Part shown: positions 36,901-49,654 of the stretch, piece by piece | Numbering within the stretch: the first letter of the stretch is position 1 | How the letters are laid out: every line of letters begins with the position of its first letter | NCBI GenBank assembly: GCA_036345935.2 | Contig: JADWOT020000009.1 | Location: 6,901,381 to 6,965,380 of the forward strand | Source: Taenia hydatigena | Lineage: Eukaryota; Platyhelminthes; Cestoda; Cyclophyllidea; Taeniidae | DNA: 64,000 nucleotides | Reading direction: 5' to 3' | Translations under genes and position numbers: made by a program | Notes under the pieces: generated by a model | Told to the model about the DNA's origin: nothing | Databases searched by the model: none | What the model saw: the letters and a program-made list of their open reading frames with translations, nothing else

Positions 36901-38610
36901 GCCTTCCACTTTAGCGCCACGAGAACGCATTGTTCCTCTGGCTCCCTTTTGGTTTTCTTCTCTTCATTTTCTTCGAATTCAATATCAGGTCGCACCTGCC
37001 TTCTCCTCCTACCTCATCCTCTGCATAAGCCCTCTTAGTAAGTTCCTTTATCTCTCTACTGGTCTTACCTTTGATTATGACGTGAATAAATAGTGCCAAG
37101 ATTCATAACCTAGAACAGACTAGCACAGACTAGACTGAATATGACTAAATCACACTGTACTGATGACCAGCAGTTGCTTTGACATAGCTTAGATTGGGTT
37201 GCCAAACACCTTCCATCTCTAACTCTATACTGTCGCTTTAGTTTGTCCCGCACCATCTCCTATCTGTTCCATCTCCTACCCTTACGCTTACTCTCTCGAG
37301 AGCAAAGGTGAGCGCGTTGCTTCTACTTCCAACTTCGTAATTTGTACGCTGGCCGCCAAACTGTTAGGTGCTTATCTCACTGCCCACTATTTGTTCTCCT
37401 TGTAGAGATAGTGTCAGCGTGGCGCCCTGCAATGTTGGGTAAGCATGTGTCCTCGCCTCTTAAGTCCACCTGCATACTCTTCACTGTGCAGGTGAACACT
37501 GCTCTCCCTTGGTTGTTCGTTTGATGGCTAGTTGGTTTGAACTCAACACATCGCCACCACTCCACTACCCGCCCAATAACTGACTCACCACGCCACACCC
37601 AGCCCCATTTCTGATCCTGTGCCTCCTCTACTTTACTGCTTTATTTTAGATTGAAGCAGACTCTTTTGCTTGTGAACGGGAAAGTACCGAGTCTGCCAGC
37701 TTGCGTCTAGCACAGCAGGAAGAATTAGGCGGGCAAGAGGCAAACAAAGGCAAAATCGGTAACGCGAAGCGTCGAAGCAACGTGAACTTTCAGGCCAGAT
37801 GAAGACACCTCGTCTCGTTGATCACCACCTGTTGGTGTTATCCATGCGGGCACGTAAGAATGAAGTGCAGCGGAAGTGGTGATGCGTGGCAGGCGACGAT
37901 AGATTGCGAGTCGTGATGAGAGAGCCTGATTCGTTGCTAATATTGCAACAATTAGCCGTGCCATAGAAGAGCACCCTGCCATTTGTATGCAGTCGTCTCA
38001 TACAGGAAAAGCTGAAGTTGTGAATATTTGGACAGGGAGCACCCCATGCAAATGCGGGAGACACCTTATGTCTGATACTACCGAGCCTGATGGGGAGATT
38101 ACTTGGAGGCTTTGAATTGGAAGAGGCCTGTTTGTGAAATCAGCCTTGGTATCGCCGTCTATGCATCTGCTTACAAACATGTTGGTGGCTTTGTTCAAGC
38201 AAACAATGGCGCTATTCTTGCTTGGTTTTATCACTAAGTGCCTAATCTATTGACAACTGCATAGTTTGTGGAACTTAGTTTGTGATTCTCTCTTCTCTTC
38301 TGGAAGTCAAATGAAGAAATGGCAAGCAGAAGTCAATTTAGCATTTACTCATTCTCTTCCTCAGGCAGCATCCAATATTTGCAAATCAGTTACATATTTT
38401 ACATTTGGAAAAATACGTGTTCTCTAATGTTTGAGGGACGGGCTCCCTTCTGATGGTAGATTCCAATCTAATACGTGGGGACCGCAAACTGAAATCCAGT
38501 GAAGGAGGTAGTGGACAATGTGCACTCGACAATAGCTAGCGAGAGATCAGCGGGCACAACGTCAATTCGTAGCATCAAATGTAGCAATTTCGGACAATCC
38601 GAAACAGGTT
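36901..38610. other. no secure gene
   Basis: The minus strand between 38234 and 37725 is open over about 170 codons in one frame with a single stop (near 37999), and a second frame (38064-37822) is also open and protein-like. No splice sites pick one, so none is called. Confidence 0.25.
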
Positions 38611-38615
38611 GATGG

Positions 38616-39009
38616 ATGGGTTTTACGTTGTTTGGTGAACTATGCGAGATGGTCGCAAGTGGAAGTGCCTCCGAAAGCAAACAAATCAACCAACTTCCAC
38701 AACTTGTTGCCTCGATTTCGCCTTTACCCGGTTACATCTGCTTTAATGCATCTCGACAACCGGAAATGCTGTTTTTAGTGTGTCCTAACTGTGACACAGA
38801 ATCAGGCCCGTAAGACGACAAGGACGATGACGTCGACGACGACAACTAGGACAGGAAATTGTCAAATTCAACACAATGGGCTGTTTTCGCACCAGAGTTA
38901 TTAAGAAAATTCAACCAATTTTGCCTACAACTTCCACCTACTTCTCCCGAATCGGAGGCATTTTTAGAAAAGTCAAAACCTTTCCGAGTGAAAATCGGAC
39001 AGGAATTTG
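38616..39009 (+). pseudogene. possible decayed coding segment with an acidic run
   Basis: One frame reads protein-like text on both sides of two stops: LPGYICFNASRQPEMLFLVC before them, a DDKDDDVDDD run between, and STQWAVFAPELLRKFNQFCL, SEAFLEKSKPFRVKIGQEF after, ending at a donor-like GTAAGG (39010). The stops (TAA near 38812, TAG near 38848) could mark a pseudogene or bracket a 40-base intron (GTAAGA ... CTAG), but that intron would break the frame. Unknown family. Confidence 0.3.
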
Positions 39010-39204
39010 TAAGGTAGCCAATCAATTGTCTTGATTGAATTTTCATGCCTCTTCTAGAAACGAAAACACCGAACAGACTGTCTGGATTTTAATCAGTGAT
39101 GGAGAAACGGACTGCCTTCTCCCACTGGACTGAAAAAGGATTTCATTTTGTTCATCGCGTTTCGACCTTGCTTCATCTATTTCTCCCAAACTAGCAAAAC
39201 ATTT

Positions 39205-39275
39205 GAGCTGGATGGTCGGGCAGACTGACGGACGGACGGATGTGGGATAGATGGATGGACGGATGAATGCATGGG
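39205..39275 (+). repeat. GGAC/GGAT tetranucleotide microsatellite
   Basis: Imperfect tandem GGAC, GGAT and AGAT units (GACGGACGGACGGATG, GATGGATGGACGGATG). Confidence 0.7.
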
Positions 39276-39279
39276 CTGT

Positions 39280-41040
39280 CATTAAATTAACAGGCTTAGC
39301 TCAGATTCACCGCCAACGTGGCACATGGTGGTGGCTCGTTTGTGGGGCCGAGAGTTCACTGTGATCGTCCTGCAGAATGGTACTTCGCACAATCCAACCG
39401 TTGATTTACCCACCTCGCCATTTCCCACTTTGTGCAACCACCAGCCATGCACACTCTCCTCGCCAAATGTTGTCGATTTATCAGCAGATCTGCTGCATCC
39501 CAGTTGGTTCCACGATGGGACTCGTCCTTGGGTAGAGGATACTTATTGACGACAAAGAAGGGAAGCATGTAGCCTGTTGAAGCAAACATCGCGATCAAGA
39601 TTGAACCACCGCGATGGTTCCATTGGTCGAGGGTTCAATACAGCACATCCTGAGAGGGAATATCATCCCATCCACAGCACACCTGCTGGCGATGATTAAT
39701 GTTGCAGCAGTACCACCAGTAGTGGGTCACCACAAGCGGCATTCATTCAGAGAGTTGTGTCTGAAGTGGTGATGCATGACCCACAAAACAGTAAGGAAGG
39801 CATTTGAAATCTAGCCAGGTTTAACAAGTTGCAGAGCGTAATGTGGCATTAATTTTGGCGAATGAAACCGAAGGCGGCTTATGTGTACTGCTCTCATCGC
39901 CTCATCTAGATCCTACATGTGAACATTGTACGAAATCAGAGCTACAAACCATCCAATCATGCAGAATCCTACTGATTCTGCTATTGATTTAATTAATAGC
40001 AGTGCCGTTCGTCGCAAAATATGCCATAGGAGATTAGTCTCTAAGCGATTAGCTCAGCACAAAAGGTATTCGGGATCGCACCGTATAAGTTAATAAAATT
40101 GCAGCACTTCCTATCCATGAGCCTCTATTTCTTACGCACCGGCCTTTTCTCACTGATCCAAATGCACAGCATCGGAATAAAGTGAGATCCGATAAGAAGA
40201 TGATAAATAGGACTTCATGAATTCCCAACTTGTCGTGTGTTGCATTGAGGGCTGCTGAACTGTCCAACAGTTATAAGCGCATCCAAGTGCAATTGAGTGG
40301 TACACTTTCAGATAGATGAGCAAATGACTTACCTGAGAAGCAAACAAGATACCAAAAATAGTGAATTAAAGGCTTCGCCTATTAAAAATTGATCAGTAGC
40401 AGAATAAAAGGTGTCACGAAGACATAAAGAAGACAAGAATTTTAAGACAAATAGTGAAGTACGGAATAAATGAAGAAAATGCAAAAGTAACAAGGAAAAG
40501 TCAATCCCAAATGGTCACTATCTGACTGGAGAACGCCTCAAAGCAACTACAAGAGGTAGTAAACCAAGAGTTCTCATTCCACTCAAAACTATATCAAGGC
40601 AGCTAAATACGAAAGCAGGTACAAGGTTCCATTGTTCGTGTTTGTGCAGTTATTTTGTTTCCAAAAGGCAGCCAACACAGCGTAATTCACTGCGGATTCA
40701 GGAAGAACGTGATCGGGAACGGTCCATTCGGTTGTTATTCAATACTTTGCATCATAAAATGTTCTCCTTTTATAATTTAAACCTCAAGTGATATACGCTT
40801 GAAGTATTTCGACTTCCTTTCCCTGTTATCATACACAGAACACCCTTACTAAAATTTTTGTCAAACTTACTGACATGCAGTCTAGCCATTGCGATTAATG
40901 GCTACGCGTTTGCAAAAGTGTAAACTCAGCATATCTTCATACTTGGTTACTTGGATTCAAGCAAATTAAGACTCAACCACCACCGTTCACTGATTGTCAA
41001 GTGACAGGTCAAGACAAAAACACCAGAGGAGCGAATCCCA
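39280..41040. other. no gene supported
   Basis: Short frames only. An interrupted inverted pair (CAAGTGATATACGCTTG) of little length lies near 40785. Confidence 0.3.
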
Positions 41041-41048
41041 GTCAATCA

Positions 41049-41074
41049 CCTTATATACATATATATATATATGC
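41049..41074 (+). repeat. TA dinucleotide microsatellite
   Basis: ATATACATATATATATATAT, about 12 units with one CA. Confidence 0.85.
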
Positions 41075-43171
41075 ACCAGAATTATAGCACTAGTATAGTC
41101 GGTCGTCTTGCAAGCCACTACGTAAATCAAGGCTAGTGGCCTAGTTACCAACAATTTTGCTAGAAACTGGAGAGCAAAATTCACTCGATAAGTTTTATAT
41201 TGGGCCGAGAATTTTGATTGATGAGATGTGCATTTTATGCAAACGCATTTCTTTGCTTGCGCGCTCTTCTGCCAATGAAGTTACCTCAACTTTTGACAAA
41301 ACCAGGAAAACTTTTCTCGTGATTAATGGTATTTGTTAACGCTCCCACCATAGACATGTTTTAAAATCTGGTTTATAGAGAAATTTAATCAAGCGTTCAG
41401 CTTTCGCCAAAGCAAAGACGTGACAGATAAATGGTAAATTTTCATCTTGATGGCGGTTAACTTTCTTAGGTATGTCGCTTTAACAGGATCAACGAGGCAG
41501 CTGTCATGGATCCCTAACAAGTAGAAATCCTCTTTTTACTCAATTGTCTATCTTAGGTAACAGCAAGCAGAAGGAAGGCAGTCGTGAAACAAGTGAGGCA
41601 AAGGCAGGAGTGGCGAGTCTAAAGTTCAGCAACAGCAACCAAGTACACGGGAATAGAGCTGGCACAGTTGCATATCCTGACCACAGGTGAGATCTACGCT
41701 CGTGCATAAAATAAACCAAATGACGCTTACATACAAAGGCTGTGAATGGCGGTAGTGCGGGTTCACACAATTTTAGGCGTCAAGGTTACTCTCTGAAGTA
41801 GAAGGGCAAAAAAGCTTTTTACTCTTGGCATTCAATTTTTGCGGCAACCTCAAGGGCAATAATCGAGAGTGACTGTGCCCGAAGAAGGCTAAGCGGTTGA
41901 TGATGAGAGAGTAAAAGAAAGCGATTGAGGGTGATTTGTTTACATTTGCTTTCATGGCTTTCTGACCGATGCCTTCAATTATGGCCGCGATCAGACGCAT
42001 CCCTTGCCCTAGTGTAACTTCGATGCACCATAAAGCAAGGCAAAATTAAGATTTAGGTTCTTCGTTTAGCAAGGATCTTGTTAATAGGGTAGGTGAGCTC
42101 AACACTCTTTAATATCGTAAGTCAAACCCCACCCATTCAATTGCAGGTCTCATTCTTCATGAAGGCATATTGCTTGCCCACATTATCCCGAACTTTGAAG
42201 CATGGAGCTTACTTCCATAATGTGTAAGTCTTCTATGCAAGTAACTGGTGTAAGCAGAACTTGCTAAGCGAATTCTATGTTCTTAGCAATCAAGGTGTGA
42301 GGTGTAAGTTCAGAAATAGGGAGTCTTAATCGGTCAAGGACCCGAATTTCGAATTCAACATGTTTCGTTTATTTATGCCGCAACGTAATGCTGGCCGGAA
42401 ATGACAAGTGCAGAACAAAGACATCTTTAATATACATAAGATAAATATACATTCCGGGTTGATCAGACAACATCTCAGCAACCGTTTTTTCATTTCTATA
42501 CTTCAGAGGCCAAAAAGGAATATTCTCACTTTACCAGTAAAAATGATGAAGATATGGTTCAACCATACCAAAATATAATCTTTTAAAATGTTTGCTGTAT
42601 CAAAACAAGCGAGTTAGAACACAGTACGAAGAAGCACTAGCTTAAGGCAAGGTGAATTTTAACCACACCTTCTTTTGTTAAATTTATAGCCGAACACATA
42701 AAGCAAATGTTCCTCTGCATCATAATCATTCGCAATGTTGAGGGCAGTTCGAGGCTATCCTTTGATCACTCATTAATTCGAACACACTCTCTTTTGCAAG
42801 GTTTTGCGTGATTGGTCAGTTCTACCGTTATAATGCATGGCAACAGATGTACGTAACATTTCTTATTATTCATAAGCGTTACTTTATGTTTTGCACACTT
42901 GAATAACGAGCATCGTGGTAGGTGTCGTTTATTTTGCATGCACTTCCTTATGCGTGTGAACACACACATAAATAAAGGCTGCATCTGTGCTTAATTATTT
43001 ATGTTTACGCATATTGAGTTCGCAACAGGTTATTGATATACAAAGTGTAGCAAGAAAAATAACTCTAGTTTAATCCAAATGATAATGGGGTGCTTAATGA
43101 GCAGGCGAATTAGATGATTTGCGTCAAGGATTTTAGATCCTAATTTTTTACTCATGATTGGCGCCTTTTAG
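41075..43171. other. no gene supported
   Basis: AT-rich sequence with short frames. No exon pair or repeat identified. Confidence 0.3.
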
Positions 43172-43557
43172 CGTTCTTAGATCCATATTGCTCAATTTGT
43201 CCAACATGTTGCAGAACCTACGGGGTGCACCTATTACATCAAAGAGGTAAGAAAATTGGCATAACCTTTCCATCATTCTTGCTTTATGTCCTCTTATAGA
43301 TTAAAGCACTTCCTTTTAACCTCCAAACAGAATGGGATCACAATGCATGTTCCCTTTGCTTCATTCCATGCCCAAACTTTGGAGTACTTCTCAGCCATTT
43401 CGTCAACATACATATTTGTAAGTTAGTGTCAATTAACTCCGATAAAAATCCTACGTGTGTGCTGCTCCTCAGCCGCAGTCTTGGCTTTAAGCACAATCTC
43501 CTTTTAAACTTACGCTTCATTGCACGATGCTTTAGCCCAAAGGAATGCAAACTCTGA
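43172..43557 (+). CDS. zinc-finger-like gene fragment
   Basis: Exons 43172-43246 and 43331-43417 have GT/AG ends (donors GTAAGA and GTAAGT, acceptor TAACCTCCAAACAG) and matching phase 1. Each encodes one unit of the same pattern: YCSICPTCCRTYGVHLLH and ACSLCFIPCPNFGVLLSH, followed by a second His. Aligned without gaps, the two share Cys-Ser-x-Cys, a Cys at the core aromatic position, Gly-Val, Leu and His, which fits a C2H2 finger with spacing C-x2-C-x12-H-x4/5-H. A possible third piece (43477-43557) encodes LGFKHNLLLNLRFIARCF, like the back half of another finger, but is out of phase with exon 2. The other strand has a 139-codon frame over the same bases. Role, if any, would be nucleic-acid binding. 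Confidence 0.42.
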
Positions 43558-43799
43558 AGTACGCTTTCGTTGCACGGAATGCTTTGCTGAACACCCAACG
43601 CTCGAAGCATTGTCAAGTCACATGCATTCACAGCATTTCCGTAAGCCTTCTTTTGTTCATTTGACTTGGCTTGCAATGAATTCTTGAAGCTCCTTGGCAA
43701 CATACGTTTTATAGCCATTTGGTCTGGAGTATTTCGTGGAATACGAGCATGCATCATTCGGTGAGCAAGATTCGTAGATTTTTATTGATGATTATATAT

Positions 43800-45865
43800 T
43801 AAGTTCTTAACTCATTGCTCTTGAACGATACTCGAGTAAGGCAAAAGCATTCAGTGCGCAGAGGTTATGAGTGCAAATCGTAAAAGCTTTCATGCAGGAT
43901 GGTCTGTATTTTGACAATAATCAGGTGCTGCTGGATGGATATGATACGGAAAGCATTGTATTTCATTGCGCTGCATCGCATCCCACTGGTAGCCTTGGTA
44001 GTTAAGACCCTACCACAGTAATGCAACATAATTAATTATTGAGCGTGTGTTCTATAAGCTACTGGGTACTTTATTAAGTTTTTTGTTACCTTTTAGAGTG
44101 TGGTGACGAGCTGCCTTTACATAGCATCCACGGATGCACACTTAGCTATGTGCTCTGCGAGTAGGCATGGACTCACCATAAGGAGAAAGCTTTTATTTGC
44201 TACTTTCAGCCTTTCATCCTAAACATTGCTGCATGCAGGGGTGGATTTTAATTAAAATGTTAAGAATTCGGGTTGAATATAAAATTGCGCAATGTTTGGA
44301 ATGCATGCAACGTTAAAAAGATAGAACTTTAGAAAAAGTCATAACATTTTCTTTTTGGAGATTGGTTAGCACAATATGGCACAAGGTTTTTACCATTGTT
44401 CAGTAAAGCCAAACAATCGAATTCATAGTTCCTTACTGCGAAAATAGGACGATAAATTTGTCTCCAGATTTCCAATTTGGAGCTATTTCTAATAATAATA
44501 GCATGAACGAAGAATAGGCGGTGTCACTTGTATGCAACCTAGTCCTTTCACTAGTCAACCGAGTACTTGCAGCGTCTTATGGTGATGATGAGTGCTGGGA
44601 ATGTAGAGAGGAATGAAGACGCTTTAGAGATCATGATAGAATAGAGACATTGGTCATTGTCGTTGTGCGCACAAAATAGCAGTTAGCAAAGAATAATGGG
44701 TTCTATAAAGTGTGCCGACTGAGGGACAAAAGAAGAGTTAGAAAGGCTTAGCCAAAATTATGGAGTTAAAGGTGTCGCTAAAACAGATAAGGAGAACTTC
44801 ACATCCATCCACCTTGCGCATTTAGCCGAATGAAAAAGGTGCGGGAATTTTACCACCAGTCAAATGCTTGTAAGAGAAGCCTAGTTTATTGGTACAGAGT
44901 CAAGATTAGGTAGTTTATGTAACAAATCTTAACAAGAAGTTGTGGGAGATTCACATTGCTTTCAAGTTATTTAATTTCTGCATCTTGGGCTGATTTTTGC
45001 ACCGAACCCGCTACTAATCGCTCGATAAGTAGCTGATATTCATTTTCGCAATTATAAGTACATCTTGATGTTTCCTTTCTTTTCCTCTGTATTATAAAAT
45101 GGAATTTGTATAAATAAGAAACTACCACCCATTATTACGAAAGGCTTGCCTTTGGCATCTGCATGCACGTGATTTGTGACAGTTGAATCATCTTGTGGTA
45201 ATCGTGCTTTAGTCGCCCCCTACAAAAGTTAATACCGAATACAAAGCAAGGTTTGTCAGATTAAGTCACAGATAGGGCCGCTTTTTAAAGCTCGAAGATA
45301 AAAGTGGTGATCACGCCAGAGTCAAACGCCTTAATCATAAGTAATAATAACGACTGCTTGCTGACCTGCTGACACCGAGATACTGTGCCAAATCTACATT
45401 GCAGTAGACAGCTTTAACAGACAAAAGAACCGCAAGTTGTCACTGAGCAAGTCGATCAACGTTAGGCGAAGCTCTACTTGTTGGGTCCTTTCTAAGGAGC
45501 GGCTAGTCTTGGAATCGACGCATCAGGATGGCTTTTCTGTAAGCAAACTCCGTGCTTAACCACTAATTTGCTAAGTGCACTTATTAATGGCCCTTTAAAT
45601 GCTATGATTATAGGTCTCAATCAAGATATGCACCATAAATGCCTGTCAGCATTCACTATCGGGCGTCTCAGACACTTACACCCTGTACAGTCTTCCGATG
45701 GATATTAGTTTACTAGAATTAACGCAATAAATATATTATTTTAGCGCCGTTAGACTAACCATGATTTTTTTCCACATTGCGTTTAAAATGAGCGCATAAA
45801 GTGCTCGGAAACGCTTAAAACAATAGCGTTTGACTTATTCATTTTTGTGTGCACGAATTTTATTA
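43800..45865. other. no gene supported
   Basis: Low-complexity and AT-rich stretches. Nothing supported. Confidence 0.3.
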
Positions 45866-45991
45866 CTCTACTTAAGAGCGATGCAAATGCCATGCAATTA
45901 GAGTGCTACCTTCACTTTTTGTGCACACTACCTAAATAAAAGAAGATAGGATTCTAATTGCATCGCATTTTAATTGCTCTTAAGTAGGGTA
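45866..45991. repeat. short foldback element
   Basis: Two arms of about 39 bases face each other: CTCTACTTAAGAGCGATGCA with GCAATTAGAG, and CTAATTGCATCGCATTTTAA with TTGCTCTTAAGTAGGG. The loop is about 47 bases. Arms match except for a few positions in the middle, so the single strand could form a long hairpin. It may be a remnant of a miniature inverted-repeat transposon. Confidence 0.7.
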
Positions 45992-47142
45992 CTACCACAA
46001 GCAAGATGACGCCGCCTTACCCATCTTGCCGTATTGTCATATATAAATAGAAGACGATGGAAAAACCATGTAAAGTGACTCTAGAAACAATGTTTCGGAC
46101 GAAAAACCATATTTGTTTTGCTTATGCCACCTTGAAAATGAAAGGAGGCAATGCAAGGAGGCTATATGCTTTCTGCGTACAGTAGGGTCTAGGGTTACTA
46201 AGAAGACCCGGAAAACAGTTCATCTGTCATGGGGCAGAGATAAGAGTCTGAAGTAATTTTTTTCCCAATATCGGGAGCTATGATGACCCCTCACCTCTCT
46301 CGAGCTTCCTCCTTGCTCCTCCTTCTGATCAACTTCTAAGATCAATTACCACGTGTTTATTAGTCCTGCAAGAAAATCACGAGTCGATTGCTCTAAAGTC
46401 TTAATTTTTATTTAGATTATGGGATATTTAACCTAATCTTCGGTAATCAGTCTTTGCAGTCAGACTGTATCAGGCGCTTCGTTCTGTTTGGGAGCCGCAA
46501 TGGGAAGACGAGAGATTGTTTGACTATAGCGTGTCGCCATTGCTAGCCGTAGGAACACTGGCCTAACAGCAACAAGCCTCTTCAGTGTGCTCAGACCTAT
46601 TTGCTAATGCACCTAAGTAATCCAGAGACTTGACGTGGGTGGAGAAGAGACTGGTTAAAAGCACCCTCCACTCTCTATACTATTTAAGACAGACCTACAT
46701 TCAGGACTTGCAAAAGCCCTGATTATATTATGCCAATACGAAGCAGAACTCAAGTGATATAAGTCCATTAGATAAAATGATTTTAAGGATTACAAATAAA
46801 CTAATAGAGGATTTATGATGCCGACTGAGGAGACTTGCATACGTCTGAATGCAGCACTGCGTCAAGAATGTGTGGGAGGCTTAATACGAAAACGAAAGCT
46901 CATACCATTTAACACCTATGCAAAATGACTGAAAATTATTTCCCTTTTACTTGCTTCGTTGCCATCCGTGCTCTACTGTGCTGTTATCAAATGCACATAA
47001 TTGGATTCCGTCGTAAGAAATGAAAATGATAATGGACCACAAGGTAACCTAACCACCGTCTCGGCTCGCCTTCGCGTAAGCCAATCAGCTGCAAGTGTTT
47101 TTTTCTTTTTCGCATCGGATTTAATGCTCGGTTAATTCTAAG
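45992..47142. other. no secure gene
   Basis: A possible extra upstream exon of the next gene ends at a donor (CTTCGC then GTAAGC, 47076) with a frame reading NGPQGNLTTVSARLR, but its acceptor is not clear. The remainder shows nothing. Confidence 0.3.
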
Positions 47143-47711
47143 GACGGCGTTCATCAGGGGATGACAGTGCTGCCGCAGCATAAAAAAACCAGCAGAAGCC
47201 GGGTTTACTTGTAGCGAAACAAAGCAACCTAATGCTAACTTTAACATCATTACCCCCTTTTCTTTACTAGAACCGCCTACATGAACAAAAGGATAATCTT
47301 GCCATTGGGCACCATGTAGGTAGCACTGGCAGCAGAACAATCAGCAGTGGCGTCGTCGCTTTCATGCGCAGTGCGAACGATCAGTACTTCAGCAACAGGC
47401 TCAACTGGCCACTCATTGACGGTGGGAATATAGAGACGCGGAGGCAGCTGCCTCGCAAGTGGTAAGAATAAATGAGATAAAGGGAGCCGCCATTAGAGAC
47501 GCAACGGTAATGCCCATTTATGAAGAAAATCTTTGCCTGCATGTACGTCGAGTGTGCTCCTGTGGCGAGATCTTAGGCTTGACGATTGCGCTGACGCTAC
47601 AGCAACAGGAATTTAAAGGTAGAATCGCTGTGTTTATACGCTGACAGATAGTCGACTATTGTCTTTATTGCATCACACTACCCTTCTGTAGGTACTTGGA
47701 GGTTACGTTGA
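47143..47711 (+). CDS. unrecognised gene, four candidate exons
   Basis: Exons 47143-47202, 47271-47458, 47497-47618 and 47692-47711 join in frame (phases 0, 2, 1) and end at TGA. The second has an excellent acceptor (TACCCCCTTTTCTTTACTAG) and encodes about 62 residues with IGHHVGSTGSRTISSG and SANDQYFSNRLNWPLIDGG. The third follows a 38-base intron and holds MPIYEENLCLHVRR, two Cys, and a hydrophobic stretch GEILGLTIALTL that could be the start of a membrane helix. The donor at 47459 (GTGGTA) was chosen over the better GTAAGA three bases on because only it avoids a stop. A proline-rich tail segment at 47914-48100 could be a further or alternative last exon. No family recognised. Confidence 0.42.
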
Positions 47712-47913
47712 ACGGAAGATGAAGATTTAATAGGTCAGAGGGGCGATAACTGATATAGACAATCAGTTAGGTGGAAATGCTACTAGTATTACTACCACAA
47801 AATTAAAGTTAAAGGCGATAATCCAGTTGACGTATACACCTAACTTTTACTTTTGCCTTTTTCCCAATTCCATCCGAAGCACGTATTTTGCTCTCCCTCT
47901 ATCCTCACTGTCT

Positions 47914-48100
47914 AAGCATCAGCGCTAAGCGCAACACAAAATGCACTTATTCGTGCTTTTGCCGATGCAACGTAAACACGAACAACCCAACACACATTAA
48001 TATCGATGAAATCATGAGCATCCGATCGATAATGGTGGCACCACTGCGACCACCAAATTCACCGACGCTTACAAATCCGCCACTGCCACCTTTTTATTAA
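47914..48100 (+). CDS. possible alternative last exon with proline-rich tail
   Basis: After a long pyrimidine tract ending in TCACTGTCTAAG, a frame of about 61 codons reads KRNTKCTYSCFCRCNVN, then INIDEIMSIRSIMVAPL and a proline-rich end PPNSPTLTNPPLPPFY before TAA. Cys-rich then Pro-rich is typical of cytoplasmic tails. It needs a phase-2 donor upstream that I could not identify. Confidence 0.28.
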
Positions 48101-49650
48101 TATTACGCTAGTCACTTCAGTAGCTTATTGATTATTGGTAGATTGTAGTGGGTATGTGGTTGAGTAGACCTTACAATGTTTACGTTTTTTGTCATCATTT
48201 AATGCATTTGACTTCTGGTTAGATGCAAAAGTGTTGCTTTTTGTTCAAAGATTTTGCAAATGCACTCCTTTAGATACAGAGAAAAGGTAGGTGGTCTTGT
48301 TTGTATCAATTTCATCGTCTTTCAAACAACTATAAATTGCAGAGAAAAACCCAATCTAACAGAGGAGTGGAAGTTGGCCTGGCAGTGGTGAGGAGGGCAT
48401 TCCTGCATATACTTGTACAAATCTACCTACGACTCACTAGTGGTCGTGTCGTCTGCGGTTCCTTGGCAGAGCCACCTTGTTGACAAAATGACAAGGTGCT
48501 CTTAGTTACAAAATAAAACTGTTCTTAGAAGCAAAGCACATAAGCCTCTAAAATGGGAGTTTCCACAAAGCAGTTTAGACAGACGTTCTTATGGAGGAAG
48601 TGAAAGAGAACTAGACAGGTACATCTGTTATGAAGTTTATCGGATTGCAATGGCTACTAATTTCATCGTCTTGCCTAGAAGTGGGTGGGTTTTAAGGAAG
48701 GAATGCAAAGAAACGATGCGGGCTATGCAATGGCTAAAATCGACTAGGAATGCAGAAGAGAAAAAGATTTTGCAAGGATTGCATGTATAAGCAGAGTGCA
48801 AATAAAGCCAAAGAGGAAAAAATTGGCGTGATGGGAAAAGCGGGATAAGGGAAAGTGCTTGCGGTGAATTACGTAATTCTCCACCCTCGATGAGGTCTAA
48901 AAGGTCCGCAGCACTCTGTGAAAGGTAATCAAATAATGGTGACGCCTTGTAATCTGCGCGAATTGCTTCTCTTTTCTTTCACCCAGACACTCATCTGATC
49001 TCATGATTGGCGAATGGCTCTTTGATCCATCTGCTTGATTCTTCTATCATGGATATAAAGCAAAAGCCCCTAGCAATTTTCGTGTCATTAGCCTGCCCTA
49101 AATTCCGACACAGGTTTTTCTTATCCTGTGAGGTTTTTAAGCCTGATAACCATTCCTCTCGGCATGTCAGTCTTCAAGTCTGCAATGTAATTAATCCCAG
49201 CTGCCAATTGTCTGTTTCGCCTCCAGTTATGAGCATTATCCTCTTAGTGCTTTTATCTTGCCTTGCCAATAATTGGGTAGAATTCGTCTTGTAGTTTTTC
49301 GAAGTTACTAATCCTAATGCCTCGAATTCTTTTTTTCCACCTCCTGGAACTAATGTAGCCTGTTTGCTTTGTAGCATTAGCTAAAACCCTTGGTGATTAG
49401 CAGTAGGATTGAAAAAAGTGTTCAACGCGCCGATAATTTTCTGCCACCAATTTCTTACCCGTGTTTAGGGCACAGGTCATGTTGACCTGCAGTGGACTAG
49501 GCGCTTCAAGTAGCAACTGCAGTGCATGATTTGGGTTTGGGAGACATCCATGTCACTTGAGTAGCTAATGAACAACTGGGCGATACCTGAATAATCTAGT
49601 CGATGGCTCTTCTTATGACTCCTTGCTTTGAATGTTGCTTATGCATTTTA
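48101..49650. other. no gene supported
   Basis: Overlapping frames on both strands at 49.0-49.4 kb are open, the minus strand nearly so for 120 codons with one or two stops, which may be an old mobile-element coding remnant, but I cannot identify it. Confidence 0.25.
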
Positions 49651-49654
49651 TCGT

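Noticed and set aside
43338..43757. 139-codon minus-strand frame
   Set aside because: No splice support or recognised motif; overlaps the phase-consistent zinc-finger-like exons on the plus strand. Not fully excluded.
46987..47340. 117-codon minus-strand frame
   Set aside because: Antisense to exons of the 47.1-47.7 kb chain, whose splice sites and phases fit better.
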